A stretch of DNA of 56,694 nucleotides. It comes from Sulfuricurvum sp. Lineage in GTDB: Bacteria; Campylobacterota; Campylobacteria; Campylobacterales; Sulfurimonadaceae. The stretch spans positions 1-56,694 of the forward strand of contig JAGXFM010000049.1 in the NCBI GenBank assembly GCA_024637215.1, read 5' to 3'. Position numbers and translations under genes: made by a program. Positions 38,147 to 46,619 of the stretch are shown here, piece after piece (positions within the stretch are counted from its first letter, which is position 1; the number at the start of each line of letters is the position of its first letter). The notes beneath the pieces were generated by a model. That model was given only the letters and a program-made list of their open reading frames with translations, was not told the origin of the DNA and did no database searches.

Positions 38147-39289
38147 ATGGAACCATTTTCAATTGAAGAATCAACAACACTCACCGGAGCACGTATCGTA
38201 GCAGTCGGAGTCGGCGGCGGCGGCGGTAATATGATCGGATATATGCTTAAAGAGCAAATTCCTGGAATTGAACTGATCATCGCCAATACCGATGCTCAAG
38301 TTTTAGAACAAGGTTCAGCCGCAACTAAAATCCAACTTGGTGCAAAACTTACCAAAGGTTTGGGTGCAGGGATGAAACCCGAAGTCGGCAAAGAATCGGC
38401 ATTGGAAAGCTATGAAGATTTAGCACGTGCCCTAGCAGGTGCGGATATCGTTTTCGTAGCAGCAGGTCTTGGCGGCGGAACCGGTACGGGTGCTGCTCCG
38501 ATCATCGCTAAATGTGCCAAAGATGTCGGCGCATTGACCATCGCGGTTGTGACAAAACCTTTCTCATTTGAAGGTAAAAAACGTCTCAAATTGGCTGAAG
38601 ACGGTCTTCAAGAGTTGAAAAATGAATCCGATTGTATCGTCGTTATCCCGAACGATAAGCTCCTCTCTATCATCGATCCGAAACTCGGTATCAAAGAGAG
38701 CTTTAAAATTGTTGACAGCGTACTTGCTCGCGCGGTTAGCGGAACATCGGGTGTTATCCTTGCCAGCGGCGACAACGACATCAATCTTGACTTCGCCGAC
38801 TTACAAACGGTTATGAGCCACCGCGGTTTGGCACTTATGGGTGTGGGTGAATACAAAGGTGAAAATGCGGCCTACGAAGCGATCAAAAATGCTATCGAAT
38901 CTCCGCTTTTGGACAATATGTCCGTTAACGGCGCACTCGGTGTATTGGTTCACTTCAGTATGCACCCTGAGTTTCCGTTTATGGAACTCTCTGCCGCTAT
39001 GGACGTTGTCCATAACAGCGTTGATGAATCGGCTGACGTTATTTTCGGTACGACGACCGATGAGTCATTGGCAAAAGATTTTATCCGCATCACCCTCGTA
39101 GCAACCGGATTCGAGAAAAAAGCGGCCATGGGAATCAATAACTGTGAATTTGAAAACAAAGAAGCGGCTACTGCAGCGGCTACTGTTGCAAAACCGCGCG
39201 TTGTTATCCGCCCGGCTATGGTTGCTAACGGTGACTATACCGAAGACTTCCTAGACGTACCGACGTTTATGCGTCAACAAAGAGACTAA
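38147..39289 (+). CDS. ftsZ: Cell division protein FtsZ
   Basis: Tubulin-like GTPase that builds the division ring. It is 380 aa with the nucleotide motifs [14 protein letters not shown] and the tubulin signature [13 protein letters not shown]. The C-terminal tail [13 protein letters not shown] is the conserved peptide that binds FtsA and other partners. AAGGAG lies 7 bases upstream of the ATG. Glycine-rich loop 1 has five glycines in a row. Confidence 0.98.
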   Translation: MEPFSIEESTTLTGARIVAVGVGGGGGNMIGYMLKEQIPGIELIIANTDAQVLEQGSAATKIQLGAKLTKGLGAGMKPEVGKESALESYEDLARALAGADIVFVAAGLGGGTGTGAAPIIAKCAKDVGALTIAVVTKPFSFEGKKRLKLAEDGLQELKNESDCIVVIPNDKLLSIIDPKLGIKESFKIVDSVLARAVSGTSGVILASGDNDINLDFADLQTVMSHRGLALMGVGEYKGENAAYEAIKNAIESPLLDNMSVNGALGVLVHFSMHPEFPFMELSAAMDVVHNSVDESADVIFGTTTDESLAKDFIRITLVATGFEKKAAMGINNCEFENKEAATAAATVAKPRVVIRPAMVANGDYTEDFLDVPTFMRQQRD

Positions 39290-39300
39290 CCTCTCTTTCC

Positions 39301-39591
39301 ATGCTCTCCTCTGACACGCTCATAAAGGCCAAAACGCTCCTTGGTCTGAGCGACAAAGCTACCCTCTCCGACATCAAAACCCGCTACAAAAATATGATGC
39401 AACAATGGCACCCCGACAAACACCCTGATGATACCGATACGGCTCACGCGATGAGTACCCAAATCAATGAAGCGTATGCCCTCTTATTGGAGTATTGTTC
39501 CAAATATGAATTTAATTTTGATGAAGAGCATCTGAGGGAGAAGACCCTCACTCCGCAGGAGTGGTGGACGAAGAAGTTTGGGGGGAGATAA
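39301..39591 (+). CDS. J-domain protein (DnaJ-like)
   Basis: The 96-aa protein is a single J domain (about 8–65) with the HPD motif in WHPDKHPDD and a short C-terminal tail ending QEWWTKKFGG. It should stimulate an Hsp70 (DnaK) ATPase; the client is unknown. It lies 11 bases after the ftsZ stop on the same strand and is probably co-transcribed. There is no membrane helix or zinc finger. Confidence 0.88.
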   Translation: MLSSDTLIKAKTLLGLSDKATLSDIKTRYKNMMQQWHPDKHPDDTDTAHAMSTQINEAYALLLEYCSKYEFNFDEEHLREKTLTPQEWWTKKFGGR

Positions 39592-39607
39592 GAGGACAAA
39601 GCCTCTC

Positions 39608-39660
39608 TTTCCCTCGTTCCCAATGTCCTCGTTACGAATGCAGACTAATGTTATACACTC
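39608..39660. repeat. 53-bp direct repeat, left copy
   Basis: Matches 40256–40308 in the same orientation with three mismatches over 53 bases. Inside it, a GTTCCCAATG stem can pair imperfectly with the bases around GTTACGAAT over a TCCT loop, so each copy is REP-like. The two copies flank the 188-aa accessory gene. Confidence 0.85.
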
Positions 39661-39719
39661 TAACGAAAAACCAATAAATGTCCTAACTGTCATTCATTGG
39701 CTACAAAGTTTTGTTATAC
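39659..39719 (-). terminator. Terminator, with attC-like alternative reading
   Basis: On the minus strand CCAATGAATG and CATTTATTGG form a 10-bp stem (one mismatch) with a 10-base loop, followed directly by TTTTT: a good intrinsic terminator for the 178-aa gene. Outer arms TAACAAAA and TTTTCGTTA also pair with one extra base, and the gene's TAA stop lies inside the outer arm. That arrangement of about 60 bases resembles an integron attC site, but an unpaired 8-base side makes this uncertain. Confidence 0.55.
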
Positions 39720-40247
39720 GTTATTCTTCTTTAGTTCACGAAAATACGTAATAATTGGACTGTCGTGTTTAGCTTTTGTTATTTGTTTAAACAAATCATT
39801 TAATTCTTCAATACCTGACTCTGCTTTTATCATTTTTTTTGCCTCTAAAACAGATATTTTAAAATTTTTGAGTTGTACTTTTTTAGATTCTTTGTCTGCA
39901 TCAATAATGTCACCAGTTCCAACAAAAGCAGCGCCAATGTGAACTGTGATGTCTTCATTAATGTAAAGCTGGTTGATGTCACAATATTCCATTACCTCTA
40001 ATCCAGCTTTAAAGCATGCTTCGTGAGCCATATCTTTTGTTATTTCTTCTATAACCTCAATATTTTCAATTAGCTCAGTTACAAGCGATGATTTCTCATG
40101 CACAAGCAACATAAGTTTTTCGTATATTTCAAGGCGCTTATCAAAGACCTTGCTTGAATAGTTTTCTATTCTATTCGTTTTTCTAAAATGTTCATTTAGT
40201 AGTAATCCAATAAGTATTCCAGCTAAACCAATTAATGCTTCAGTCAT
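39714..40247 (-). CDS. Accessory membrane-anchored protein, unknown
   Basis: I do not recognise this protein. From the ATG at 40247 (MTEALIGLAGILIGLLLNEH) it has 177–178 residues: one N-terminal membrane helix and a long helical, probably cytoplasmic part (KRLEIYEKLMLLVHEKSSLV). A GGAAAGG-like purine stretch precedes this ATG; the longer frame from 40280 would begin in the repeat. Base content is more AT-rich than the neighbours. The gene is enclosed by 53-bp direct repeats and ends in a hairpin, which marks it as an inserted unit. Small proteins with this shape occur in mobile accessory regions. Confidence 0.65.
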   Translation of the reverse strand: MTEALIGLAGILIGLLLNEHFRKTNRIENYSSKVFDKRLEIYEKLMLLVHEKSSLVTELIENIEVIEEITKDMAHEACFKAGLEVMEYCDINQLYINEDITVHIGAAFVGTGDIIDADKESKKVQLKNFKISVLEAKKMIKAESGIEELNDLFKQITKAKHDSPIITYFRELKKNNV

Positions 40248-40255
40248 TTTTTTCC

Positions 40256-40308
40256 TTTCCCTCGTTCCCAATGTCCTCATTAGGAATGCAGACTAATGCT
40301 ATACACTC
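40256..40308. repeat. 53-bp direct repeat, right copy
   Basis: Second copy of the repeat at 39608–39660, with the same orientation and three differences. The start-to-start distance is 648 bases, so recombination between copies would remove exactly the accessory gene. Confidence 0.85.
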
Positions 40309-40408
40309 ACAAAGTGGAGCTTAGTAGCAAGAAAATGGATACCTAATCTATTTATTTGTTAAAAGATAATAGTTAAATATAGCTTTAGAGGGGATAAAGG
40401 GGGAATGG

Positions 40409-40465
40409 ATTCCGTGTCGTGGCACGGAATGACGGGATAGGTGGATTCTCGATCTGATCGAGAAT
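40409..40465. repeat. Two REP-like palindromes in tandem
   Basis: Two units of the form GGATTC–stem–GAATGACGG follow one another. The first has 8-bp arms (ATTCCGTG/CACGGAAT, 40409–40430) and the second 9-bp arms (ATTCTCGAT/ATCGAGAAT, 40445–40465). Stem bases differ between units while the flanks agree, as in dispersed palindromic repeats. They follow the stop of the ABC gene and could end its transcript. Confidence 0.75.
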
Positions 40466-40475
40466 GACGGAGACG

Positions 40476-41228
40476 TTAATGAAACGCTATCGGCCCTTCG
40501 GAGCGTGCATGGATGAATTGTTGAACGACGGCATTGGATGAATTTTTAAAACTCTCTTTATCTCCCGATTCGACGATCACACCATCAAAGAGCATCGCAT
40601 AATTATCCCCCGCTTTAAAACTCTCCGCGATATCATGACTGATGAGGATAGAGGTCATACCGATCTCTTCACGAAGACGGCAGATCATTTGGGTGATAAA
40701 ATCGCTCGTTACGGGATCAAGCCCCGAAGTCGGCTCATCGTATAAAATAACTTCCGGTTCCAGTGCGAGAGTACGCGCTAGCCCTACCCGCTTACGCATC
40801 CCGCCGCTGAGCTCTTCAGGGTAGAGAGATTTTACGATTGCAGGGTCAAGCCCTACCATCGTGAGCTTTTCATCGATTTTATATTCCAGTTCTTTTAGGG
40901 AAAGATTTTGATGCTCACGCATCGGAAATGCAACGTTTTCACGGATATTCATACTATCAAAAAGTGCACCGCTTTGAAACAAGAATCCGACCTTGGTTCG
41001 GATGGAGCGCAAGGTCGTCTCATCGGCGTTATCCACCCGTATTCCATCGACGGTGATACTCCCCGCATCAGGTTTCAAAAGTCCGACGATATGTTTGATA
41101 ATCGTTGATTTTCCACCGCCGGAGACACCGAAAATGACCGTTGTTTTCCCTTTTTCGATCTCCAAATTTATCCCGCGTAGAATCTCGCGCTTACCAAAAC
41201 TTTTAGTGACATTCTCAAAGCGTATCAT
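40476..41228 (-). CDS. ABC transporter ATP-binding protein, MlaF-like
   Basis: The 250-aa ATPase has Walker A GVSGGGKST (about 34–42), signature LSGGMRKRVGLARTL and Walker B VILYDEPTSGLDP. The LYDEPTSGLDP form and the total length match MlaF, the ATPase of the phospholipid transport system that keeps outer-membrane asymmetry. The MlaE permease and MlaD protein are not next to it. The second serine of Walker A is replaced by glycine (GGGKST instead of GSGKST), which should still be functional. It overlaps the DUF4149 gene by 4 bases. Confidence 0.85.
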   Translation of the reverse strand: MIRFENVTKSFGKREILRGINLEIEKGKTTVIFGVSGGGKSTIIKHIVGLLKPDAGSITVDGIRVDNADETTLRSIRTKVGFLFQSGALFDSMNIRENVAFPMREHQNLSLKELEYKIDEKLTMVGLDPAIVKSLYPEELSGGMRKRVGLARTLALEPEVILYDEPTSGLDPVTSDFITQMICRLREEIGMTSILISHDIAESFKAGDNYAMLFDGVIVESGDKESFKNSSNAVVQQFIHARSEGPIAFH

Positions 41229-41704
41229 TTTTTCACTACCATTAAATAAGCTCGTCGGATAAATAGAATCAATAGCATCAAGAGAAGAATTTTAAAATCG
41301 ATCTCGCTTGCTTTGTGCAATACTTCAAATGATTCATCGATTGCCGCTTCTCCGCGCGCTTGATATTCCAAAATCTTAGGAGTATATACGGCACTAAATA
41401 AGAGGAGTGTTCCGATCGAACCTAATGCACTTAGAATAGCTATTTTGTCTATTTGCATCACTTTATAGCGAGAAACTTCATAGAGGGCAATAACCCCCGC
41501 CATAAAATAGCCCCAATAACTAAAACGGTGAAAGATTTCTCCCATAATTTTTCCCTCTTCATAACGGGATAAAAGAGGCAACGTCAGATAGATTTCAGAG
41601 TGGAAAACAACGGCGGCAACAAACACGCCTAGAACTAAAACAGCTCCTGCACTCATTGCAATCAATAATAAATAGATAACATCCACTAAAGCTTTTTTAT
41701 TCAT
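41225..41704 (-). CDS. DUF4149-like membrane protein
   Basis: The 159-aa protein has four hydrophobic helices: about 9–33, 59–75, 88–107 and 137–155. The pattern, with conserved FHRFSYWGY in the second helix and a periplasmic loop after the third, fits the DUF4149 family as I know it. No function is established. It overlaps prmC by 8 bases and the ABC gene by 4, so all three are read together. Confidence 0.75.
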   Translation of the reverse strand: MNKKALVDVIYLLLIAMSAGAVLVLGVFVAAVVFHSEIYLTLPLLSRYEEGKIMGEIFHRFSYWGYFMAGVIALYEVSRYKVMQIDKIAILSALGSIGTLLLFSAVYTPKILEYQARGEAAIDESFEVLHKASEIDFKILLLMLLILFIRRAYLMVVKK

Positions 41705-42530
41705 GAATAGCCTTTAATACAAATCCTCGATCAAACGAGGCGTAATCGGTATAAAAATCCAAAGATTGTAGTGCAAAATTTTTAAGATCCTCTTGCACTT
41801 TTACACGTTGATCATAACCCATCTCACACACAAAGGTCGGAATACGGCGCAAATAGACCTCATCCAATAAGCGCTGAATGATCTCATCACCGATTTCCCC
41901 TCCAAAAAGGGCGTTTTGCGGCTCATAAGAGAGATTTTTTTCCAATGGTGCCTCGTGAGCGATATAGGGGGGATTTGAGACCAATAAATCGATTTTTTCA
42001 TCCACGCACGAGAGTAAATCTCCCTCCCGAAGTTCAATCCGATCGTTTAACCCGAATATGTCGATATTACGCCGAGCAACAGCCAGTGCACGCGGTGAAA
42101 TATCAACGGCAATAAAACGGGCATTAGGATAATGAAGCGCAAGCATAATCGAAATAATCCCGCTTCCTACCCCTACTTCAACAATGGTAATCATCTTATC
42201 AAGGTTCACACGGGCTAATATCTCATCGATCAAATGTTCCGTTTCCGGACGAGGGATCAAAGCCCCCTCATCGATATAAAATTCACGACTGTAAAAACTG
42301 ACTCGATTAGTTAAATACTCAAGCGGTACGTTAGCTCTTCGCTTCGCTATCCATTCCAAAAGCTTTGGATCATTTTCATCGATCAAATCCTCTTGATGAG
42401 TAATAAAATAGAGCTGATCTTTATCTAAATAGGCTATAAGGAGAAGTTCCGCCTCACGGTGGGGGGATTCGACCACTTCGCGTAAACACTCCGTGATATG
42501 CTCATACAGTTCTTTTAATCTTTTGGACAT
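41697..42530 (-). CDS. prmC: Release factor N5-glutamine methyltransferase
   Basis: PrmC (HemK) methylates the GGQ glutamine of release factors RF1 and RF2 using SAM. The 277-aa protein has a helical N-terminal domain, LIPRPETEHLID before the SAM domain, the SAM loop IVEVGVGSGIISI, and the catalytic motif LVSNPPYIAHEAP. It overlaps the upstream protease gene by 16 bases. Confidence 0.96.
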   Translation of the reverse strand: MSKRLKELYEHITECLREVVESPHREAELLLIAYLDKDQLYFITHQEDLIDENDPKLLEWIAKRRANVPLEYLTNRVSFYSREFYIDEGALIPRPETEHLIDEILARVNLDKMITIVEVGVGSGIISIMLALHYPNARFIAVDISPRALAVARRNIDIFGLNDRIELREGDLLSCVDEKIDLLVSNPPYIAHEAPLEKNLSYEPQNALFGGEIGDEIIQRLLDEVYLRRIPTFVCEMGYDQRVKVQEDLKNFALQSLDFYTDYASFDRGFVLKAIHE

Positions 42531-43759
42531 GGATCGGCATATCCCTCATGATCATTAATACGGATATCGTATCCAAGTACACGCAATCGATCCACCACCG
42601 GAGGATGGGTAGTGTGAAAAAAGCGATAAAGCGGATGTGATAACGGAAAGCTTTTGTTCTCTGCCACCAGTTTTTTCAATGCATTAACGAGATGCTCCGC
42701 TCCCCCGAGTTCCGCTCCGCGACGATCGGCTTCATACTCGTTATGACGACTCATAATTCCCATTAAAGGCATCATTACAAAGCTTACTACCGGTAAAAGG
42801 AGGAGAAAGAGCATCATAATAATATGCGGGCTTTGTGCTACCCCAAGCTCCATATACAGTGTTTCAGGAAGATTTCCGAAAATGGCAAACATTCCAAACA
42901 ACATCACCCCTACCATCGCAATATTTTTGTACAGATCACCGTGTGCGAAATGCCCCAGTTCATGCCCCAATACGGCGACAAGCTCATTCGGGGAAAGTTT
43001 TTGGATCAAGGTGTCAAATAATATAACCCGTTTTGACTTCCCAAGTCCTCCAAAATAGGCATTCAACCGTGCATCACGTTTACTCGCATCGCTGATAAAG
43101 ACGCCACTGCTAACGAAGCCTGTTTTTGCCATCAACTCTTCGATTTTTTCGCGTAACTCCTCATTTTCCAGCGGTGTCACTTTGTCAAAAAAGAGGGCAC
43201 GTATGGTCGGAAAAAACATATTGACCGCAATAACAACGGCCATAATAAAGACAAAGCTCCATAACCACCATAACGCACTGGAGGTAATAATCATCGAAAC
43301 GATCCAAACCATAAAACTACCGATAACAAGGGTTAAAAGGGTACTAACAAGAGTATCTTTGACAAACTGCCCTGTAGATGAACGGTTAAATCCATACTTA
43401 GCATCGATTTTGAATTTCGCAATCCATCCAAACGGCAGCATAACAAGACCATTGATTACAATAAGCCCCATCACGGCAATAATTGTTTGTGTTAGTGGAG
43501 TTTGGGAAATTAAAGCAGAGTCAAGCCATGCCATCATTCCACCGATCCAAAGGAGAAAGAGTCCGTATTCAACAAACGTCTCCATCATCCCGAGTTTTTC
43601 TTTGGCGACTGCATAATTAGCGGCATCAAGATACTCACGCTCACCCATGAGTACCGCACCGTTGCGTTTGATACGATTAATATAACCGATTTGCATGATG
43701 CTGACATATAAACGGATAAGTATATAAAGCGAATAAACTCCAATAAGGGTCGTAATCAT
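42515..43759 (-). CDS. M48-family membrane metalloprotease (Ste24-like)
   Basis: The 414-aa zinc protease is embedded in the inner membrane. It has the zinc motif HELGH (266–270) and a third ligand in EYEADRRGAELGG. Several membrane helices lie before the motif (about 1–25, 60–110, 135–185) and two after it. The arrangement is that of the Ste24/CAAX-protease class rather than short HtpX. In bacteria such enzymes take part in membrane protein quality control; the substrate here is unknown. Confidence 0.92.
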   Translation of the reverse strand: MITTLIGVYSLYILIRLYVSIMQIGYINRIKRNGAVLMGEREYLDAANYAVAKEKLGMMETFVEYGLFLLWIGGMMAWLDSALISQTPLTQTIIAVMGLIVINGLVMLPFGWIAKFKIDAKYGFNRSSTGQFVKDTLVSTLLTLVIGSFMVWIVSMIITSSALWWLWSFVFIMAVVIAVNMFFPTIRALFFDKVTPLENEELREKIEELMAKTGFVSSGVFISDASKRDARLNAYFGGLGKSKRVILFDTLIQKLSPNELVAVLGHELGHFAHGDLYKNIAMVGVMLFGMFAIFGNLPETLYMELGVAQSPHIIMMLFLLLLPVVSFVMMPLMGIMSRHNEYEADRRGAELGGAEHLVNALKKLVAENKSFPLSHPLYRFFHTTHPPVVDRLRVLGYDIRINDHEGYADPCPKD

Positions 43760-43793
43760 AAAATTCCTTGATTAAAAAACGGGAATTTTACCA

Positions 43794-43991
43794 TTATTTA
43801 ACTGGAACTTTCCCGATACTTTCACTGACGGGAAGGGTATCATCCGTACTTCCGTAATACAATTTTGCCGTAACAAAAATTGAACCAATGAGCAAACCGC
43901 TGATTATAACTGCCCATACAACCCGTTTTTTTGATCCCTTAAGGGTATTATAGTCCTCGATAGAACTTAGTGTCGGTTCATTATCTTGCAT
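43794..43991 (-). CDS. Small single-pass membrane protein
   Basis: The 65-aa protein has one membrane helix (about 25–45, VVWAVIISGLLIGSIFVTAKL), a charged N-terminus and a short outer tail. AAGGAGA lies 6 bases before the ATG, which supports a real gene. It precedes the protease gene in the same direction by 34 bases, so a link to that protease is possible but unproven. Confidence 0.7.
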   Translation of the reverse strand: MQDNEPTLSSIEDYNTLKGSKKRVVWAVIISGLLIGSIFVTAKLYYGSTDDTLPVSESIGKVPVK

Positions 43992-44121
43992 GGAAATTCT
44001 CCTTCAATTTGGTATTCGAATATAGTAACCATATTACCAAATAAACGGTTAATGAATCTCCTCTACCTTGACGTTTTAAGTTTAATTATTAGTTTATTTA
44101 AGCGTCAATATTGAGAAATAG

Positions 44122-46179
44122 TTACCAGCGACCCTCAAGGGTAACGAGAAAATGAAATTTTGAGTTCTCTTGATCGACTTGTGTTTCATTAAGAACCCCT
44201 GTAACGTAGCGTTTTGAGGTAGTAGTGATGGTAGAAGAGGTAATATTTTTAAGATTTAGCCCCACTTTGTAGGTATCATCCAGTCGTTTGGTTGCATACA
44301 AATCCAATGTTCCGTATCCTTCTTGAGATTCTGCAACCCCGCTTGCATCGATGGGGTCATCATATCCCCCTACATAACGGTATGCGGCACCATAGGTGAG
44401 GCGATAGGTTTGAAGTCTGTGATCGATTCCGATATTGTAAAGATAATCGCTTGTCCCTTTGATCGTTCGCTTGACTCCGTCAGTCATAAGAGAGGAGTGT
44501 TGAAATGTTGCATTACCGAATATTCCCAAACCGCTCACGTAGGTGTCAAGCGACTTTTTGAGTTCAAATTCTAGGCTCGCAAGTTTCCCTTTGCCTGCAT
44601 TTTCAGGACGTTCCACATATCGGGTACCGTTCCATGTTGTCAATTTTTCGATCTTATCATCGATTACGCGGTAAAACCCTCCGACACTCACAATCCCTTT
44701 GTCCTCAAAAAAGTGCTCATAGCGCAGTTCATAGCTCAGTGCTTCCTCCTCTTTGAGGTTGGGGTTACCGGTGACATCGGGATGATTAAGGTCATTTTGA
44801 ACCAGTGAACTGTCAACCGTCGAGGAAAGCTCTGCTAAACGGGGGAGCTTGACCGTTTTAGAGATACTTGCGCGGAGGTTATCCTCCGGTGATAGGCGAT
44901 AGAGGGCATGGATTGACGGAGCCCAATAATCAATCGTCTTATCTGTTTCAAACTGGCGCTGCGTTACTTCATATCGAATACCCGGAGTAATGAGCATGGT
45001 ATCACTCACCGTAATCTCATCTTGGATATAGAATGCCCCTTTGTTTTCGCGCAAAGAGCTCTCTTCTATGGAAGTGAGTGTTCCATTGGTTAGCTTCGTC
45101 ACATCATCGTGTTGAGTTAAGCGTTTGATATCTGTCCCGGCTTTGATAAAATGGTCACCCTGCACACGCGAATAACTCCCGTCCACACCGAAAACACGAA
45201 ACGAGTTTTTATCTTTTTGATCTGATTTTGTAGCGCTTTGAAGGGTGGTTTGATCCCCCTCTTGGTCATTTTCATGCCATTTTAACTTCCACTCAACCAA
45301 TTCTGTTCCGGAGAGATGGTGTTCCCCTTTTAATTTCGTAAAAATCGTTATCCCTTCGCCCTCATTATGCGTATGGATGGTACGATCGGCAACGGATGAG
45401 CCGTTGCTGTAGCGATTTTCAACAGAATCATTATTGCTATCATTCAACCCTAATGAGCCGTCAAATGTGTATTTTGATTTGGTCGTCGGGGAATACAGTA
45501 TTTTCGTATTTAGGTTGATCCCTCGGTATCGTCCTCGGTTTTCATTCATCTCCGTACTGTACCCTCCCAAAGAAGTTATACGGGTTTCACCATCATCCGC
45601 TTGTGAATTATCGGAGAGCGTTGCATTAATCACATAGGAGATCTCTCCGGATTTCCCCTCATTTTGAACGTATAATGAACCCATCGGTTCTTCATTATAA
45701 GCACCACCTGTGAGCTTAGCCGTGGTTTTTCCATCCGCTTTTGGTTTTTTCAAAACAATATTAACGATCCCGCCCATCGCTTCAGCGCTGTATTCGGCAG
45801 AACCGTTACTCATCACTTCGACCCGATCAATCATATCAGGGGATATCTGTTCTAACGGACTTCCTCCGCGTCGGGATGTCGTGGAAACCTCTTCGCCGTC
45901 AATCAGAACTTTAGTATACCCTTTCCCAGGAGCACCTTTTTTCCCTTTTCCTGCACTAATGGTTACCCCTGGAGTTCGCTTGAGCATCTCTAGGGCATTC
46001 ATATCACCGTACTGCGTGAGTTCTTCACCTTGTATGATCCGTTTGGCAATCGAGTTATCTTTACGTTCTTCGATTACACTATAGTGATCTTCCACTTCGA
46101 TTTTATCGAGCTGAAGTATTTCCTGCGCACAGGCAAGGGAGAGGGTACAGGTAAAAAGGATGAGGGGACGTCGTAACAC
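44122..46179 (-). CDS. TonB-dependent outer-membrane receptor (GTG start)
   Basis: The 685-aa receptor takes up an iron compound through the outer membrane with energy from TonB. It has a signal peptide (LILFTCTLSLACA) and a TonB-box-like stretch (LQLDKIEVE) near residue 25. The plug domain covers about 40–150 (GDMNALEMLKRTPGVTIS; DRVEVMSNGSAEYSAEAMGG), and a 22-strand barrel ends in the aromatic W. The start is GTG with AAGGAA 4 bases upstream. It lies downstream of a HemP-like gene with Fur-box-like sites, so haem or siderophore is the likely ligand; which one cannot be told. Confidence 0.92.
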   Translation of the reverse strand: MLRRPLILFTCTLSLACAQEILQLDKIEVEDHYSVIEERKDNSIAKRIIQGEELTQYGDMNALEMLKRTPGVTISAGKGKKGAPGKGYTKVLIDGEEVSTTSRRGGSPLEQISPDMIDRVEVMSNGSAEYSAEAMGGIVNIVLKKPKADGKTTAKLTGGAYNEEPMGSLYVQNEGKSGEISYVINATLSDNSQADDGETRITSLGGYSTEMNENRGRYRGINLNTKILYSPTTKSKYTFDGSLGLNDSNNDSVENRYSNGSSVADRTIHTHNEGEGITIFTKLKGEHHLSGTELVEWKLKWHENDQEGDQTTLQSATKSDQKDKNSFRVFGVDGSYSRVQGDHFIKAGTDIKRLTQHDDVTKLTNGTLTSIEESSLRENKGAFYIQDEITVSDTMLITPGIRYEVTQRQFETDKTIDYWAPSIHALYRLSPEDNLRASISKTVKLPRLAELSSTVDSSLVQNDLNHPDVTGNPNLKEEEALSYELRYEHFFEDKGIVSVGGFYRVIDDKIEKLTTWNGTRYVERPENAGKGKLASLEFELKKSLDTYVSGLGIFGNATFQHSSLMTDGVKRTIKGTSDYLYNIGIDHRLQTYRLTYGAAYRYVGGYDDPIDASGVAESQEGYGTLDLYATKRLDDTYKVGLNLKNITSSTITTTSKRYVTGVLNETQVDQENSKFHFLVTLEGRW

Positions 46180-46195
46180 TTTATTCCTTGGAGAG

Positions 46196-46214
46196 TCGGT
46201 GCGTCATGCACCGA
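46196..46214. promoter_or_regulatory. Hairpin between HemP-like gene and receptor
   Basis: Perfect 7-bp arms TCGGTGC and GCACCGA enclose five bases, directly after the HemP-like stop and 17 bases before the receptor start. There is no T-run, so it is better explained as a processing or stability element that sets different levels of the two genes. Confidence 0.5.
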
Positions 46215-46382
46215 TTATTTAGTGAGAATGAGCTTATTACCTTTGGTAATTCTCAAGGTATAGGTTTCATTACCGTGAACGATGCGAATCGCATTTTCAT
46301 TTTTAAAAAGCTCTTTAGACTCTATAACGACGCCATTATACTCAGATGATGATGACGAAACAATTACTTTATCTTCTAACAC
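46215..46382 (-). CDS. hemP: HemP/HmuP-like small protein
   Basis: A 55-aa frame starting at GTG 46382 ends in YTLRITKGNKLILTK, the hallmark of the HemP family (LRLTxxxKLILTK), with IESKELFKNENAIRIVHGNE before it. HemP proteins accompany haem uptake loci and can affect transcription of the receptor. GGAG lies 9 bases before the GTG. The frame has no ATG, and an in-frame stop lies 33 bases upstream. A better ribosome binding site belongs to an overlapping leader frame. Either HemP is coupled to that leader, or the gene carries a frameshift near its 5' end. Confidence 0.75.
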   Translation of the reverse strand: MLEDKVIVSSSSSEYNGVVIESKELFKNENAIRIVHGNETYTLRITKGNKLILTK

Positions 46383-46453
46383 GCGCGTCCACTCCGTATG
46401 AGACGATGTATTGAACTATCTGCTAAGCATTTTGGTGCTTGTTTGGATTTCAT
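46376..46453 (-). CDS. 25-aa leader frame ahead of HemP
   Basis: The ATG at 46453 has an ideal AAGGAGT 5 bases upstream and opens a 25-codon frame (MKSKQAPKCLADSS...) whose TAG lies 2 bases past the HemP GTG, so the two frames overlap by 7 bases. It is the first frame after the promoter. It may be a real leader peptide for coupled translation, or the true 5' end of hemP separated by a frame change. Confidence 0.45.
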   Translation of the reverse strand: MKSKQAPKCLADSSIHRLIRSGRAC

Positions 46454-46467
46454 AAGAGACTCCTTTA

Positions 46468-46489
46468 TGATAACTATTCGCAATTATTA
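46468..46489. promoter_or_regulatory. Second Fur-like site over the -10 box
   Basis: An imperfect palindrome with outer arms TAATAAT and GTTATCA covers the -10 box and the start region of the hemP promoter. It resembles half sites of Fur boxes with a wider centre. A Fur protein bound here would block polymerase. Confidence 0.4.
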
Positions 46490-46511
46490 CGTTTTTTGAC
46501 TCATTTGTCAA
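46483..46511 (-). promoter_or_regulatory. Sigma-70 promoter of hemP–receptor operon
   Basis: A perfect TTGACA (46506–46511) and AATAAT (46483–46488) are separated by 17 bases on the minus strand. This is the closest match to the consensus in the window, and such strong promoters are often held down by a repressor. Confidence 0.7.
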
Positions 46512-46514
46512 TAG

Positions 46515-46529
46515 TGATAAGCATTATTA
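46515..46529. promoter_or_regulatory. Fur box upstream of hemP promoter
   Basis: TGATAAGCATTATTA matches the Campylobacter/Helicobacter Fur consensus TAATAATnATTATTA at 12 of the 14 defined positions. It ends 3 bases upstream of the -35 box of the hemP promoter. Iron repression of the operon is the natural reading. Confidence 0.6.
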
Positions 46530-46580
46530 CAATTAAGGAGAGAGAAAAGCTACAAGTGGTGAAGAGAATTCATTAAAGCT

Positions 46581-46612
46581 AAAAAATTTTATTTCGGGAA
46601 AGAATCCCGAAA
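46581..46612 (-). terminator. Intrinsic terminator of the ferritin gene
   Basis: TTTCGGGA and TCCCGAAA form a perfect 8-bp stem with a 5-base loop, beginning 7 bases after the ferritin stop. AAAATTTTTT follows on the minus strand. This is the clearest intrinsic terminator in the window. Confidence 0.85.
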
Positions 46613-46619
46613 ATCGAAG

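Noticed and set aside
43182-43616. Plus-strand frame of 144 codons opposite the M48 protease
   Set aside because: Rich in Ile and Thr because it is the complement of membrane helices; no start signal.
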